Part shown: positions 10,326 to 22,654 of the stretch, in pieces | Numbering within the stretch: the stretch's first letter is position 1 | Layout of the letters: each line of letters opens with the position of its first letter | Translations under genes and position numbers: made by a program | Assembly (NCBI RefSeq): GCF_004193775.1 | Contig: NC_041011.1 | Coordinates: 11,311,656-11,375,655 of the forward strand | Length of the DNA stretch: 64,000 nt | Direction of reading: 5' to 3' | From: Glycine soja | Taxonomy: Eukaryota > Streptophyta > Magnoliopsida > Fabales > Fabaceae | Notes under the pieces: generated by a model | Database searches by the model: none | Told to the model about the DNA's origin: nothing | Seen by the model: only the letters and a program-made list of their open reading frames with translations

Positions 10326-11639
10326 CTACATTTTATATTATGTGGGTTTTATTTGTTATTTAAGGTGCTATGTTTTAAGAAAATAATTAATTATATTAAT
10401 TCTAACTATAATAAAATAATTTTATGTGATTAAAGTTTTCTTATTTTATAAATAATTAATTATATTGTATAGTTAAAGTTATACTTCTACTAGTACATTT
10501 GTTTTTAAGATATTATTTAAAAAAGCAATACCTTCTTGATATTTTAAAATAATAAATAACTGGAGAAAGGAAAATATTTTTGAAATGAAAAATATTGTTG
10601 GAATCAATGAAATTGAACTCAAATTTGTTAAGCAAATTTTTAGGTATGAGTGAAAATAGGTTAAGTAACCTATCAAGAATTTATGTTATGACTTATATAA
10701 GAATTGACCTAGCCTATCTTGTTTATTAAAAAGTAAAAATTAGATATTTTTTAAAAGTTTATTTAAATAAAATGTCAGGCCTTAATTAGGCTTTAAAAAA
10801 AAGTTTATTAAGTTTGATAGACGGACATATTGCTATACATAATTATATATAATAAATTACACGATAATTTAAAAGCTATATAATTAATAATTACTAATAA
10901 GCATGCTTAGGCCCACTTAGGCCCATAAATGTGTGGCTTATAGGCCATTTTATAAGTTGTCATAATAAGTTTTTTAAACATACTTATAAGTAAGGTCGAG
11001 TCAAACCTTTAAAAGAGGCTTGTGGTAGATAGGTCAAGTTAAAGATTTATTTTTTAGTAAAGATCATGTTCAAGCTTACTAAAGGCTAATCTAACTTAAC
11101 CTATTTTTATCCTTAGTTTCAGGTTCCAACTTTGAGGGGAAAAATGAGAGATTCCATTAAAGTGTGGTGAATTTGATTTTCTACTAGAGATTACTATATT
11201 TCACGACAATAAGATGTTAAAAAAAATCACAAATAAAATGAGATGGTGAGAATAATAATTTACTACTCGTCGATTATCAACTCAACATCTATTGAATCTA
11301 AGCCAATCGAATCAACATTTGTTGGTATAATAAGTAGTGTTCAAGTAGTTGTTATTGGGATCTTCACCGCTGATGGATCTTCTTCTTACTAGGTTATGCT
11401 TCCTCAGAGTTCTCTTGAACATGATTATCTCATATGCACTTCTATTAAAGGAGTTAGGAAGCCAATATCTAATATGAGTAGTTATGGTAGCCAATGAATG
11501 TTTGTTTGTCTGGTATTGAATGAGCTCAGGTAGCTGAGTACGTAGCTAAAGGCTTTGATTGCCTAAGATAAAAGTCATATCTTCAAATAGCTTCCTATAG
11601 ACTTCTTCCCTTATTTTTGGAAATTCCTCAATTATGTGA
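10323..11639. other. AT-rich spacer
   Basis: No open frame with recognisable motifs. 10.90-11.10 kb has short G-richer segments (AGGCCCACTTAGGCCCATAAA, AGGTCGAGTC) that look like a decayed repeat, but I cannot assign it. Confidence 0.5.
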
Positions 11640-11880
11640 GTCTCAACATATAGAATTAGTTATGCACTAATTGTTTTCTGTTATGATAGTTAAAAGCAGT
11701 TATAGTTAGTTATATTTTCTATTAGTTAGATTGGCGCCAAAAACTGATTGTATATAAGCTGAAACACGTGTATTCATCATTCATTCTTTCAATGAGATTC
11801 ATTCAATTCATTTGATCAATTGTTGCTTTCTCTGCAAGCTTTTGCTTCTTTCTCTGTTCGTTCATGTTCATCATGAACTT
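11640..11880 (+). repeat. Copia 5' LTR remnant
   Basis: The segment includes GTATATAAGCTGAAACACG, a TATA-like element at about 11750, and then CATTCTTTCAATGAGATTCA, typical of the R/U5 part of short Copia LTRs. The precise start is not resolved because no second LTR is present for comparison. Confidence 0.5.
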
Positions 11881-11885
11881 TATGA

Positions 11886-11897
11886 TGGTATAAGAGG
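11886..11897 (+). promoter_or_regulatory. Primer binding site (initiator Met tRNA type)
   Basis: TGGTATAAGAGG differs by one base from the TGGTATCAGAG consensus used by plant Copia elements, and it lies directly after the LTR and about 90 bp before the gag ATG at 11987. Confidence 0.75.
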
Positions 11898-11986
11898 TCT
11901 TAACTTAAAGAGCTTTGTTGCGCATCCTTTTATTTTGTTTTCCTTTTCATTGAATCAATTTTGCTTCCTTTTCATCTTTGATCATC

Positions 11987-13080
11987 ATGAGTGAGAGTCA
12001 AGATACTCTGCAAGATTCATCCCAAAATGTTCATAGCCCCTGCTGCCTACACCCTAGTGAAAATCCAGCTATGTCATTGGTTTCACCTGTTCTTGATCCC
12101 ATGAATTACAATTCATAGAGCAGGTCGATGCTCATTGCGTTGAGTGCAAAGAATAAAGTAGAGTTTGTTGATGGAATGATTTGCAAGCCTACGTCAAATC
12201 ATGTGTTGTTTCCAGCGTGGAAGAGATGTAATAATATGGTGGTTTCGTGGTTAGTGCATTTTGTGTCAACTTTGATCAGGCAAAGCATTTTGTGGCTTGA
12301 TGATATGCAATAGACATTTAGGAATATTTGAAGTCAGGATACTCGCAGGGAGATTTGTTGAGGATCTTTGATTTGCAATAAGAATTAACAACAATCAAAC
12401 AAAGTGATTCTTCCATTAAAATATTATAAAGCTATAGACCAAATCCTTTTTGTGTTTATGCAACTAAATGTACTTGCAATGCACTTATGGATATAATGCA
12501 AAGAAAAATACAATATCAGGTTATGAAATTTCTGAGAGGATTAAATGAGCAGTACTCTAATGTTTGATCTAATATTTTGATGATGGATCCCTTACCTTCC
12601 ATAAGCAAGGTGTTTTCCTGTGTGGTGCATCAAGGGAGATAATTTATGAATTCGAACATGCTTAATAGTGTGATTAATGGAGCTAGAACATCTAACTCAA
12701 TTTCATATAGCTATACGTGGAAAGGACAACCACACAAATGAAAATATAAGAAAAATGGGCTTTGTTCGAATTTCTCATCTATTAGGGGATGTAGAGGAGG
12801 TAGAACCTCATTTGGCAGTGGTAGAGGTAATGGAGGCAGAAATGGAAAAATATGCACACACCGTGGCATTACAGGTCATACGGTAGAAGAGTGCTATAAA
12901 AAGCATAGCTATCCCCTATGGCATCAATTACATAAGCCTTCTCAAGGTGCAAATATAAATAACTCAGTGGTAGAAAATGAAACCAGTGATAATCAAAATT
13001 CAGATAATCAATCAAGTGGCTCTGGAATGATGATTATAGCTCAACAATACTAGACTTTGATGAGTTTGCTTGAACAACAA
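11987..13080 (+). pseudogene. Copia gag, degenerate, with zinc-knuckle remnant
   Basis: The start reads MSESQDTLQDSSQN and a stop is met at NYNS (about 12117). The same frame resumes with SAKNKVEFVDGMICKP and WLDDMQ, typical of the Copia gag (UBN2-type) region. Near 12850-12915 CTHRGITGHTVEECYKKH is a CCHC zinc knuckle in which the second Cys has become Arg. Stops and frame changes are frequent, so no protein is expected. Confidence 0.75.
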
Positions 13081-13115
13081 TTCCCTCAAGGAGGGACTTT
13101 GCTTCAATTAATCAA

Positions 13116-13590
13116 ATGGGTACTCTATCACTCAGCTTGCAAAGTACTATAGGTATTGTTATACCATTTACTTGCACCATAAGCAAACATGATCAACACA
13201 CTTGGATCCTAGATTCAGGTGCAACTGATCATATTGTTTTTTCCTTGAGTTTATTCACTTCATACACAAAGATTGCATCTATTATTGCTCGATTATCAAA
13301 TGGTCAACAGATTCTAGCTACTCATTCAGGCACAGTTAAATTAAATGAAGCTTTAATCTTGAACAATATCTTTTACATGCCTATTTTTACTATCAATTTG
13401 GTTTCAGTCGCCAAACTGGCTTCTTCTTTAAACTGCACTTTCATATTTTGTGTTGACAAGTGTCTTATTCAAGACAACACCTAACGAATGATGATTGGCA
13501 CAACCGATGTTGAAGGTGGCTTGTACAAATTCAAATCAAAGATCCAATATAATTTTGTTGTCCAAGATAAACCTTCTCGCTAATTCAATA
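13116..13590 (+). pseudogene. Copia aspartic protease and GAG-pre-integrase fragment
   Basis: WILDSGATDHI at about 13204 is the catalytic DSGA motif of Copia protease, followed by the LSNGQQI, SGTVKL and LNNIFYMP blocks. After the stop at 13484 the sequence continues with IGTTDVEGGLYKF, the GAG-pre-integrase motif, then ends at about 13590. No zinc-binding or catalytic integrase residues remain. Confidence 0.85.
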
Positions 13591-14278
13591 TCACTGGAGT
13601 TTGCTTAGGGTTCCTAACTAGAAGCGAAGTTTCTTTTCTACGATACAATGAAATCGGATTTATCTTAATCGGGAACACAGCCAACCGACATGTATGAGTT
13701 CAAATATTCCACATTCAAGAACTCCCTCCCAGTCATCCTATGTGTAAAAATAGCTTTCACTCTTTCTGGCAAGACTTTTTATGTTCTTTATGCATGTACA
13801 ATACTCTTTGTTGTCCAGGAAGCGAAGGGAACAACAAAGCCTATTGATCCAGCTATTAGCTACAAAATAAAATTAATTAATTAAAAAGTAATACCAAGAA
13901 TATTTATTATAATTTATTTAAATTTTGTGTTTATTGATCCATTTTCGTGTGAGTTGAAACCTTTCCCATAAAAATAGAGTCAATGTATACTATTTAATTA
14001 GTTCAAAGTAAGTTTGAACGCATTTTTCCATTTACTTTTTCTGTTTTCTTTTTACTACTGCTATTATTTTAGAGCTTTGGGAATTATATCTTTGTGATTC
14101 AATAATTTTTTTTCTTCACAGTTATTGTGTTCTTTGACCTTGAAGTTTAGGAAGTTGCAGCGTTGGAATTTCAGTTTACCGTTTCGGCAACTATAATTAA
14201 TTGTTAGTTTATAAAACTTTGTGAATCGCCTCCACCAAAAAAGTCGTGTATACATTTATATTGTTTGACAGTAACTCC

Positions 14279-14283
<5 letters not shown>
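13591..14283. other. Unassigned spacer after the Copia truncation
   Basis: Contains a 64-codon plus-strand frame (13690-13884) of unknown identity with no domain I recognise. It may be a scrap of another repeat. No support for a gene. Confidence 0.4.

Positions 14284-14343
<60 letters not shown>
14284..14343. repeat. (TA)n microsatellite, about 60 bp
   Basis: Uninterrupted TA dinucleotides. Confidence 0.97.
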
Positions 14344-14347
<4 letters not shown>

Positions 14348-15539
14348 AAAAAATTGATTTTTTTATGCAAATAAAAACTCTTCGTTTTTGTGTTGAAACA
14401 GGAATGCAGGCTTAGCTATACTAACTAAAATTTTAAAGGTAATTATTACACATTGCAGCATTTGCCCTAAAAAAACTATATTAACCATTTGTATATTTTC
14501 TGCAATCAGAATAAAAAAAATCTGCAAATTTGACAATTCCCATTTTAGCATTATGAGATCAAATGTTGCCATTAAAAAAAATCAAATGTTGATTTTATTT
14601 TAGCTTTTATGTATGCTAGAAATGTTTTTTTTAACCAAGAACATTTTCCAGTTTAATTTTTGTTATTTTTAATACTTGCTAAAATAATTGTTTTTATATT
14701 ACTATTTTTGTTCGTTTGCGGAGACAAAGAACTGGCAAGTATTGCTGATTTGTTGTACTCTGCTGTAAGGACTTACAGTAATCTTTCTTGATGTTTATCT
14801 TCCGTAATTCTTGAGTTGTCTTTTATATTTATAAATAAATTATTCTTTTTGGAAAGAATATTCATAAATTATTATTTTCTCTAAACTCAAATCTTCTTTA
14901 TTTTCTCTCTATTATTCTTCTCATGGGTCATTATATTTAACATGTTAAGGTTATCTTTTTTTAATTCACATTTTAAGAAGGTAAATTCTTCTTCTCTCAC
15001 TAATCAATATTATTCATAGAGATTAATTTAGATCAATATGTGTATTGTTCCATTGTTCATATTAATGTGAAAATGTGTCTTAAAGACAACCAAATAGAAA
15101 AATCCTAAAAATATTTTTATAAAAAATCTCGAAGATCTTATCAAAGAAAGAAATTAATTTGAAGATTTTTTTCCCACCAAAAATGAAAATAAGAGATTTG
15201 AAGATGAGACACCATTTAATGCGTAGCTAATTAATAAATAAATAGATAACTTATTTTGAAATAAAATAATAAATTTAAAACTTTCATAATCATGTGGTAA
15301 AAATCATTACATACTTAACTCAAATAATTCAAACTCAAATAAATACTAATATTGTCAATATAAATATATTGACTCACATTTTACCTTACAATTCCTTAAA
15401 GCATAATCAAACTTAAGAAATAAAAATCACTAATTTAGTTTTAAAAAATCACTACATAAAAGAATAAACCACACAAACCGTCAAAGCTTTATTGTCCCAA
15501 AATAAAACTAAAAATAAAAGACAATAAACAAAGGGCTAA

Positions 15540-17575
15540 GCTTTTCCTCCCACATCATCATCTTGACCTTATAGCGTTTCACCCGTAAAAGTAACATTCA
15601 GTCCAAATACAAACAAAACAAACAAATGGAAAGTAAGATACATTTCACAAATATTTAAAACTCACAGAAGACATAAAGAGAAAAGATATATTATAAATAA
15701 TTGTATCACACAAACACACAACATCCACTTCAAATGTTCAATACACATAGACACAGATGCAGGATGGTTCACATTTAACTTATGAATTAGCATGCATGTG
15801 GTACCATTTCAAAAACACTTTGTGAATGTAGCCTGAGAGTCCATGTAGTCAACGGATTGTCACACAATGAGCAACTTGACATTATCACTCTCACTGAGAT
15901 GACACCACCAGTAGCGCGTTAGGGTGTTTCGGCCTTGCAAGGATACTCCAACCTACATGATCAGTATGAGCTTAAAGGAGATTTCAAATCGTCACACCCC
16001 AAGGGTAGAGTCGTACATCCACTCATTCATGACCTCGGTTAGGTTTATAAACATCTTTCACTTCAAAACACGTATAAACAACATAATACATGATTCAGAG
16101 ACAATATGCACTTGATTTGTTTTCAAAGTCTCTTGGAGATTCCTATTCGGTGGGGACTAAGTTCTCCTAATGTTTTTGTAACACCTACACATATCATGTC
16201 ATATTGCATTCACATTCATTCATAGACATCATGCATTGAATCATAGTATAAACATCATGTATCATGATAATATTTATAGGACACAATATACATGTGCATA
16301 AAATCAAGTAATAATATTTTCTAATTACAACATAACAATAATTTTCAAGATCATATCATAATAACACTACAAAATCATAGCCATCAATTACCAATAGAAA
16401 ACAATACATCATATAGGCATTTAATTAAATGTATAAAAATACTAATAATAAAATATACTTATCTTCAAAGCTTTTAAATATATGGGAAATATATAGTCAC
16501 TGTGCTTTACACACATATACTATAATAATAATAATAATATGAGTACATATTTTTAAATGTAAAAATTCTGGACTCATGAATCACAAACTGATTCCTGAAA
16601 TATACTTAAGTAAATATATATCATATATGAAATTACAATCTAAAATGAATTGTTGCAGTCACATCACTAAATAAATTTATATATTTATACTACAAATTAG
16701 GATCGTATCTATATATTGAGAACATATATGCCTATACACTAATTATATTAAAACACAGCCACAAGGAATTCAAGCATGAGAAATTCGGCCACAAGAATTC
16801 AAACCCTGTAATTCAAATCAAAACACAATTTAATTCAATAGAAGGAAGATTTTGGCCAATTTTATTTAAAGCAGCTGCAAATTCTAATTTGAAGAGTATT
16901 TGGTTCGATGTACAATACCCATCTTCACAAAAATGACAAAACTTTCACAGTCAAATGTCCTAGTGGTAAAACACTTGTATACATATGTAGAACTTATACA
17001 TATTACTCATATATAATTAAACACAATTAATCATAATCCTCAATTAGTGAAAAAAGGGATAACATTAAGAACATTCAAACAATAAATTCATGACTTCAAA
17101 ATTGAAAGTGCTTTTGGGTATTCACAATCTATCCAAGAATTTAAACACACAATACACATAAACCTAAGATCATAAAGTCCATTTGTGACTCGTTGTTGCT
17201 CATCCATGGGAAGAGAATAGAAGAAAAAAGAAGAAGAGATAACCCACTTCCCCTTACCTCAATTATGCGTCCCTCCAAACAAAGCGGTAGAAACGACGAT
17301 CCTCTATGTTTCTTCTCCCTCATCCATTCGCGATTCTGATGAGACAATCTCCAAAGAGAGAAAAAAAGAAGACCTGTAAGGAACAAACTAGAATTTCAGA
17401 GAACCTGTTAATTTTTAGAGTTGAATTGGATTTCCAAGATCAAAGGCCCACAAACATTTAACTCAACATAATTTAATTATTATTATTATTTTCTATAAAA
17501 AAACAAAAAACAAAAAATATTTAATAAAAAATAATGTATTTTATAAATATATTCTTCTTAAAAAGGATGTTACAT
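15540..17575 (-). repeat. LTR-like fragment related to the solo LTR at 24.18-26.62 kb
   Basis: Several islands correspond in the same order to the 24.2-26.6 kb solo LTR: TGGTACCAT then CACACAATGAG, GATACTCCAACC then GTATGAGCTTAAAGGAG, and the closing GGATGTTACA. Read on the minus strand it would begin TGTAACATCC, the usual opening of this LTR type. The other end and the TSD could not be located, so it is a degraded or truncated LTR. The short open frames inside it are not genes. Confidence 0.5.
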
Positions 17576-19854
17576 AAAAGAAGAGATTATTTCTTTCTAA
17601 TTTCATTATTCCTGCTCTATGTTTGGTAGAATATTTATATTCTATTTATGTAACTATAAAATCAATCATTTAAAAGTCTTGAGTATTTTATCAAAAGAAA
17701 GGAATTTTAAGAATATTTTTTTTATTGGAAGTGAAAAAAATAGTTATATTTTCACTCTCACTAGAAGTGGAAAAGTAATACAGAAAATGAATAAAATATC
17801 TTTCTTTTAAATTTTTCATTATATATTTCTTTATATGTTTTTTAAGAAAAATTTGGAATTTGAAACATTTTTAGAATATTTTCTCACTAGAATTGAGAAA
17901 ATAATGCAAAAGTAAAAATTAAAGAATAATTTTTCTCATTGGAAATGTAAAAATAATAAAAAAAAGAAAAAGGAAAAATATTTCAATAAGGTGAATAAAA
18001 AATATTAATTCTTTCTCACCGAAGTGAGAAAGCAATAATTTATATTTATTCAAATTCTTAAATAACTTTCTTAAATTATAAAATAAGCACGCCAATTATT
18101 TATATGCTCATAAATTTTTAGTAAAGAATTTTATGCTTTCTCATATAACATCAATTTCCATTCTTTTATTATCCCTCGTTGATTGGATTTGATAATAAGA
18201 ATTTATTAAGCATCATTCTAATAATGATCTATTTAAGAGAATGTAGCAAAAAATAAGAAAGGACCCTTCATAATCATGAACCCATCCCAAGGAAAGCCAG
18301 AAACTCATAATTCACTTGGCTTTTGGAATAAATGGTGATATTTTTTATAAAAAAAAACTACATAGTTTTCTTTAATTTTCTATCATTTTTTTGGGTGCAG
18401 TTTTATTTATTTTTTTCCTTTGTAGGATAAACAAGGCGCTTAAAGCTGGCCCATACACATCTTAAGAGATTCCAATAAGTTCTTTTCAATGATTTATCAA
18501 TTATATAATAATCTATTGCTGGTGCCCTCTTCCCCCACCTTGACCTTTATGTTCAATTTTTGACGAGGTGATGATGGTATTACGACCTTCTGCGTTATCT
18601 TTACAAATATTTTCTGATAAGAGTCCTCTTTTAATTAAAACAAAAAATATTAAATTAAGGAATCTATTTCGATTGATCGAGTATGATTTATAAGTTGTTA
18701 TAAATCTTCTAATATTATTTTTTATTCTCACATTTAAAAACAAAAAAAGTATAAAATCATAATTAAAGTCATCAATTTTTATTCAATTTTTTGTCTACTC
18801 TAATCTCACAGTATCAATTTATTCGCTCAAATGAATATTTAACACATTACTATATTTGAGACAGATACTATCTCTAACCCAAAAAGACATATACTTGATA
18901 ATTTATTTAATTGTTTTATTTTAAAATTTAGGCACGCAACCAAATCATAGTTATATTCCTTTTTTTAAAATTTAAAAATTATCTTCAAGCTGAAGTTTTT
19001 TTTTCTTTGTTTTTTATGGTAGTTTTTTTGTCCTCTAAAAACCATTACCCTTGACTTGATTGCAAAGAAGAGATTACTCTTGGAGGAAAAAATTTCAGAA
19101 TATGATGTGAATCTCACACTTTTGTCACAATATTTTAATTTAAATATTTATATTTAATTGTCTTCGTTTGACACTTAATCAAGTTTACTCATAATGATTT
19201 ATATAGCTCTAAAATTAAGATTTTTAAAAAAATGTGATGAACAAAAAAAAAGTGACTAAATTACTTTTACAATGTCATAATTAGAACTTCTTACTATTCA
19301 TACTCATGTGTTAAGAATATGAAATACACATGTTTACGATATTTCTTAATCACCTATTAAGAGTTGGATATCTTATATTTTTTTATGAAAATGAAAGATA
19401 TTTTCTACAATAACTAATTAACTATTCATATTCACTTATTTTTTTTCAGTTTTTTTTAAAATAATTTAATAAGTTTTAATTTTTTTCTAAAATTCTTAAT
19501 GACAATCGAACATATCCATGGGAATAATATTCTCATATATATAATATTCCTAAAAATATAATTCCCAAAAATATAATTTTATAACTTGAAACAAACACCT
19601 CCAAATGAACAATTTAAATTATTTTTTAGGAGATAATTTTTTTAGAACGAATAATATTTGTATGAGGGGTGCTAACAACACACTTCAATACACACACTTT
19701 ATTGTTAGCTTAAAATTGATTGAAAATATAAAATTAGAATAAAAATTCATCAAACAAGAAGTGATATTCACACAAATTTATGATTTTTAATAAATTTGAA
19801 CATAAAATAAATAGTATATTAAAATTTACGTTACTAGCATTTCTATAGGTTAAA
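17576..19854. other. AT-rich spacer
   Basis: Many short repeats of the type TTTCTCAcT...GAAA, for example around 17.74-18.03 kb where AGTGAGAAA and TTTTCTCATTGG recur, suggest decayed foldback DNA. No coding frame with motifs was seen. Confidence 0.4.
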
Positions 19855-20107
19855 TTAATTTTTTAGTTCTTTATTTTTTTAGATTCAATTTGATCTTCTA
19901 GTTGTTTTTAGTTCAATTTTGTACTCTAATTTTTTTTTAAATCGGTCATTCAGTAAGAAATCACACTTGTTTAAAACTATCACAAAATGCATATTTTTCA
20001 TAAAAAATGAATCAATTTTAAAAATTAGAAGACCAAATTGAACTCAAAAAAAAATTAAAGGACCAAACTGAATCAATTTTAAAAATTGAAAGATTAAATT
20101 GAACCTA
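19855..20107. mobile_element. MITE-like inverted repeat, about 250 bp
   Basis: The left half (TTTTTTTAGATTCAATTTGATCTTCTAG) is mirrored by the right half (GAAAGATTAAATTGAACCTAA), with internal GACCAAATTGAACTC and GACCAAACTGAATC repeats. It has no coding capacity. It directly abuts the next MITE. Confidence 0.55.
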
Positions 20108-20116
20108 AATAATAAA

Positions 20117-20580
20117 GACTTAAATATGTTTTTAGTCATTCAAAATTAGGTAATTGTTTTTTTAGTTCTTAAAAAAATTGTTTTTATTAGTCCCTCAAAT
20201 TTTCAAAAAGCTATTTTTAGTCCCTCATTATTTATTGGATTCATAGCTTCACACTTTGTGGTGATATTTTAACCACCAAAAAATATTTTTTAAAATTTAT
20301 TTTTGAAAAAATGATTTTTGGCAATTTTAAACTGCTGAGATATTTTACTTGTATGATTTGATGACTTTTTTACCTATTCCAACAAATTATTTTAAAGAAA
20401 TTAAATTAAAAAAATATTTCTAACAGTGTAAAATCGTCACAAATTGTGATACTGTTGACACAAAAAATGATAGGAAATAAAAGCAACTTTTCAATAATTT
20501 GAAAGACTAATAAAAATAGAATATTTTTTAAGGACTAAAAAAATTATGCAAATTTAAAAGACTAAAAACATATTTTAATC
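20117..20580. mobile_element. MITE, 464 bp, TIR GACTTAAATATGTTTTTAGTC
   Basis: The left end GACTTAAATATGTTTTTAGT matches the inverse of the right end with one or two changes, and pairing extends inwards over AGTCCCTCAAATTTT for about 100 bp. The flanks AATAATAAA and CATAATAAA match at 8 of 9 positions, fitting a 9-bp TSD and hence a Mutator-type MITE. Internal CACTTTGTGGTG and CACAAATTGTG segments also form hairpins. Confidence 0.7.
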
Positions 20581-21356
20581 CATAATAAATTAAAGAAAAA
20601 AGCTAATTTAACCTATTTATATAAGATGAGAGTGTAATTTCACTTTTGCTTTAGAAAAGGGACTTTAAATCAAGTCGAACAGGAGAGAATATAGTGAAAT
20701 TCTTACAAATCATATACCTAGTTTAATTTATACTTAAAGAGGGTTTGAAAGCTAAAACCCTAGTTCTTAAACGAATTTTCCTTTTCTTTTGAAATAATGT
20801 ATTTAGCAAGTGAAATAAAATGGTGGCCCAAAAATGCAGCAGAATTGGACCCCATGGCCCGCTGGAAGGTTGAGTAGTAGCAGCAGCACGCGGGAACAGA
20901 GACTTAGTCATTTCTTATTCGTTAAGAAACAAATATCAACTATTGAAAAAAATAAAAAAATAAAAAGAAATCAAATCAAATTCACCCAAGTATTATTGGT
21001 TGCACATCTGTTACGTGATCTCTTGCATTTAAAGAGTCATTCATACTCATAGCTTCCAGTCTTCCACATTTACTATCAAGTAGTACCAAGTTCATCAAGA
21101 TATTTGGTGCTGACGAAACTTCTTCAAATTCAAAATGAGGCCATAGGAAACCTCCTGGATGTGTATTTTTCTCTCATCAATCGCAACGATTTTTTTTTTA
21201 TCTATAAAAATTAAAAATATTATCAGAGATTTATAACAATTCATGTATTTTTTATTCTTAATTTTTTAATTTTGAAAAATTTTACTTTAACAAATTAATT
21301 TAGTACATTTTACTCAAACTTTCAAGAAACTTAAAGAATTTTATTTTCTTTCGTTT

Positions 21357-21598
21357 TATTAGGAATATAATTACACTTTTCCCTTCAACTTTTTATTTTT
21401 GAGCAAAATTTACACCCAACTTTTTTTTTTTGACAAATTTTACTCCCAATTTTTGTGATTATTAATGGATAATGATTGAGCTAAAATTTGCAACTTTCTC
21501 ACAAGTTTGGGGTAAAATGTGTCAAATTAAAAAATTGAAGCTAAAATTTGCCAACAAGTAAAAAGTCAAGAGTAAAAATACAATTAAGCCTAATTAAA
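21357..21598. mobile_element. MITE-like inverted repeat, about 240 bp
   Basis: The left arm (TTAGGAATATAATTACACTT then TTCAACTTTTTATTTTTG) pairs with the inverse of the right arm (CAAGTAAAAAGTCAAGAG then AATACAATTAAGCCTAA). Both arms carry AAATTT.AC/GCCCA-type subrepeats. No gene. Confidence 0.6.
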
Positions 21599-21916
21599 AT
21601 TTATAGTAAATAAATATTTTAAAACATATAAATTTTATTTTAGATTTATGATAAACAATTTATATTGTGATATATTATCATTTTTAATTATTGATAATTT
21701 CTTTTAAATGATATTGAAATTCAAGTTAAAATTGAATATTTTAAAAATGATAGATTAAAAGAGATGGAAAGTTAAATTAAATTGTTCAGTTGATATTAAA
21801 ACAGTAAGAGAATATATAAAATAAATATTAAGAACATATTTGAATTTTGATGATAAAATATATATTTGAAATTAGTTTTTAATATTTAACTGCAACTTGT
21901 TATTAAAATCATACCA

Positions 21917-22060
21917 AAGAGAAATGTTATTTGTACAATAATAATTTTTGTGTTTATCTCTCTTTTTCACATCATTCGTTACATGTCATAATAATTGAGA
22001 GATATAAATACAAAAAATAATTTTGTATAAATTATTCAATGTGTATCATTTCTCATTTTT
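21917..22060. mobile_element. Small MITE-like hairpin, about 140 bp
   Basis: GAGAAATGTTATTTGTACAA at the left is mirrored by the inverse of TGTATCATTTCTC at the right, and GTGTTTATCTCTC pairs with GAGAGATATAAATAC around a short loop. Boundaries approximate. Confidence 0.5.
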
Positions 22061-22180
22061 AAAATTTCATCTATTTTGAAGGAATTTTAAATTTTTGATC
22101 TTAAAAAACAATAAGGTAGCTTTTTTGAAGGCTTTCTTATTGTTATTTTAATACTTTTCTTAGCTTTCGTATAATGAAAG

Positions 22181-22527
22181 TGTATCATATAACCCACGAA
22201 CTCAGCTAGTACTCAGATCGTAGTGTCCTTTAACTCCCCATGATCACCCCACGACACTTAGAGGAACAGTTAGTCAATGTGACTCCTCAAAAGGCGTAAC
22301 TTCTTCAAGATCAGACATGTATGTATAGACTTAGAGGATAGACCATTATGTACGTTTTTCAATTACTTTACATACAAATACTTAAACACCTCAGGCTCAT
22401 CTGACTTGATCGTTAGAGTCCTTTTTATAGGTATTTCACCTCATACCAGGATAGGAGGTCAGAGATCCTGCTACAACGAGAGAGAAGGAACAAAGACAAA
22501 CAACTCATTTGGAACTCCGTAGGAACA
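22181..22527 (+). repeat. Gypsy-1 5' LTR
   Basis: Starts TGTATCATATAACCCACGAA and ends GGAACTCCGTAGGAACA. The 3' copy at 34800-35145 shares the CTTAGAGGA, AGACATGTAT, CTTGATCGTTAGAGTCC and GATAGGAGGTCAGAGATCC blocks in the same order. Confidence 0.9.
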
Positions 22528-22548
22528 TTTGGCTCCCATCGTTGGGCC
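22528..22548 (+). promoter_or_regulatory. Gypsy-1 primer binding site region
   Basis: TTTGGCTCCCATCGTTGGGC follows the LTR immediately and is a decayed version of the TTTGGCGCCCACTGTGGGGC seen after the LTR at 56823. The tRNA cannot be named from this alone. Confidence 0.7.
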
Positions 22549-22654
22549 AAGGAAACTTTTTCCTTCAGCCATAAGATGGTACCATCAAGGAGAGGTGACC
22601 CCGATTTGTCTACACGCTCCACAAGGGCAACGACATCAACAATATAGGAAATTC

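Larger units (their letters stand above)
11640..13590 (+). mobile_element. Ty1/Copia LTR retrotransposon, 5' remnant
   Basis: Order seen: LTR-like segment, initiator-Met-tRNA-type primer binding site, gag with a zinc-knuckle remnant, then protease and GAG-pre-integrase. Sequence identity to Copia stops near 13590, before integrase, reverse transcriptase and the 3' LTR, so this is a 5' fragment about 2 kb long. Multiple stops and frame changes show it is old. Confidence 0.75.

Noticed and set aside
13690..13884. Small plus-strand gene after the Copia remnant
   Set aside because: No motif, no splice or promoter context, low-complexity end; cannot be distinguished from chance.
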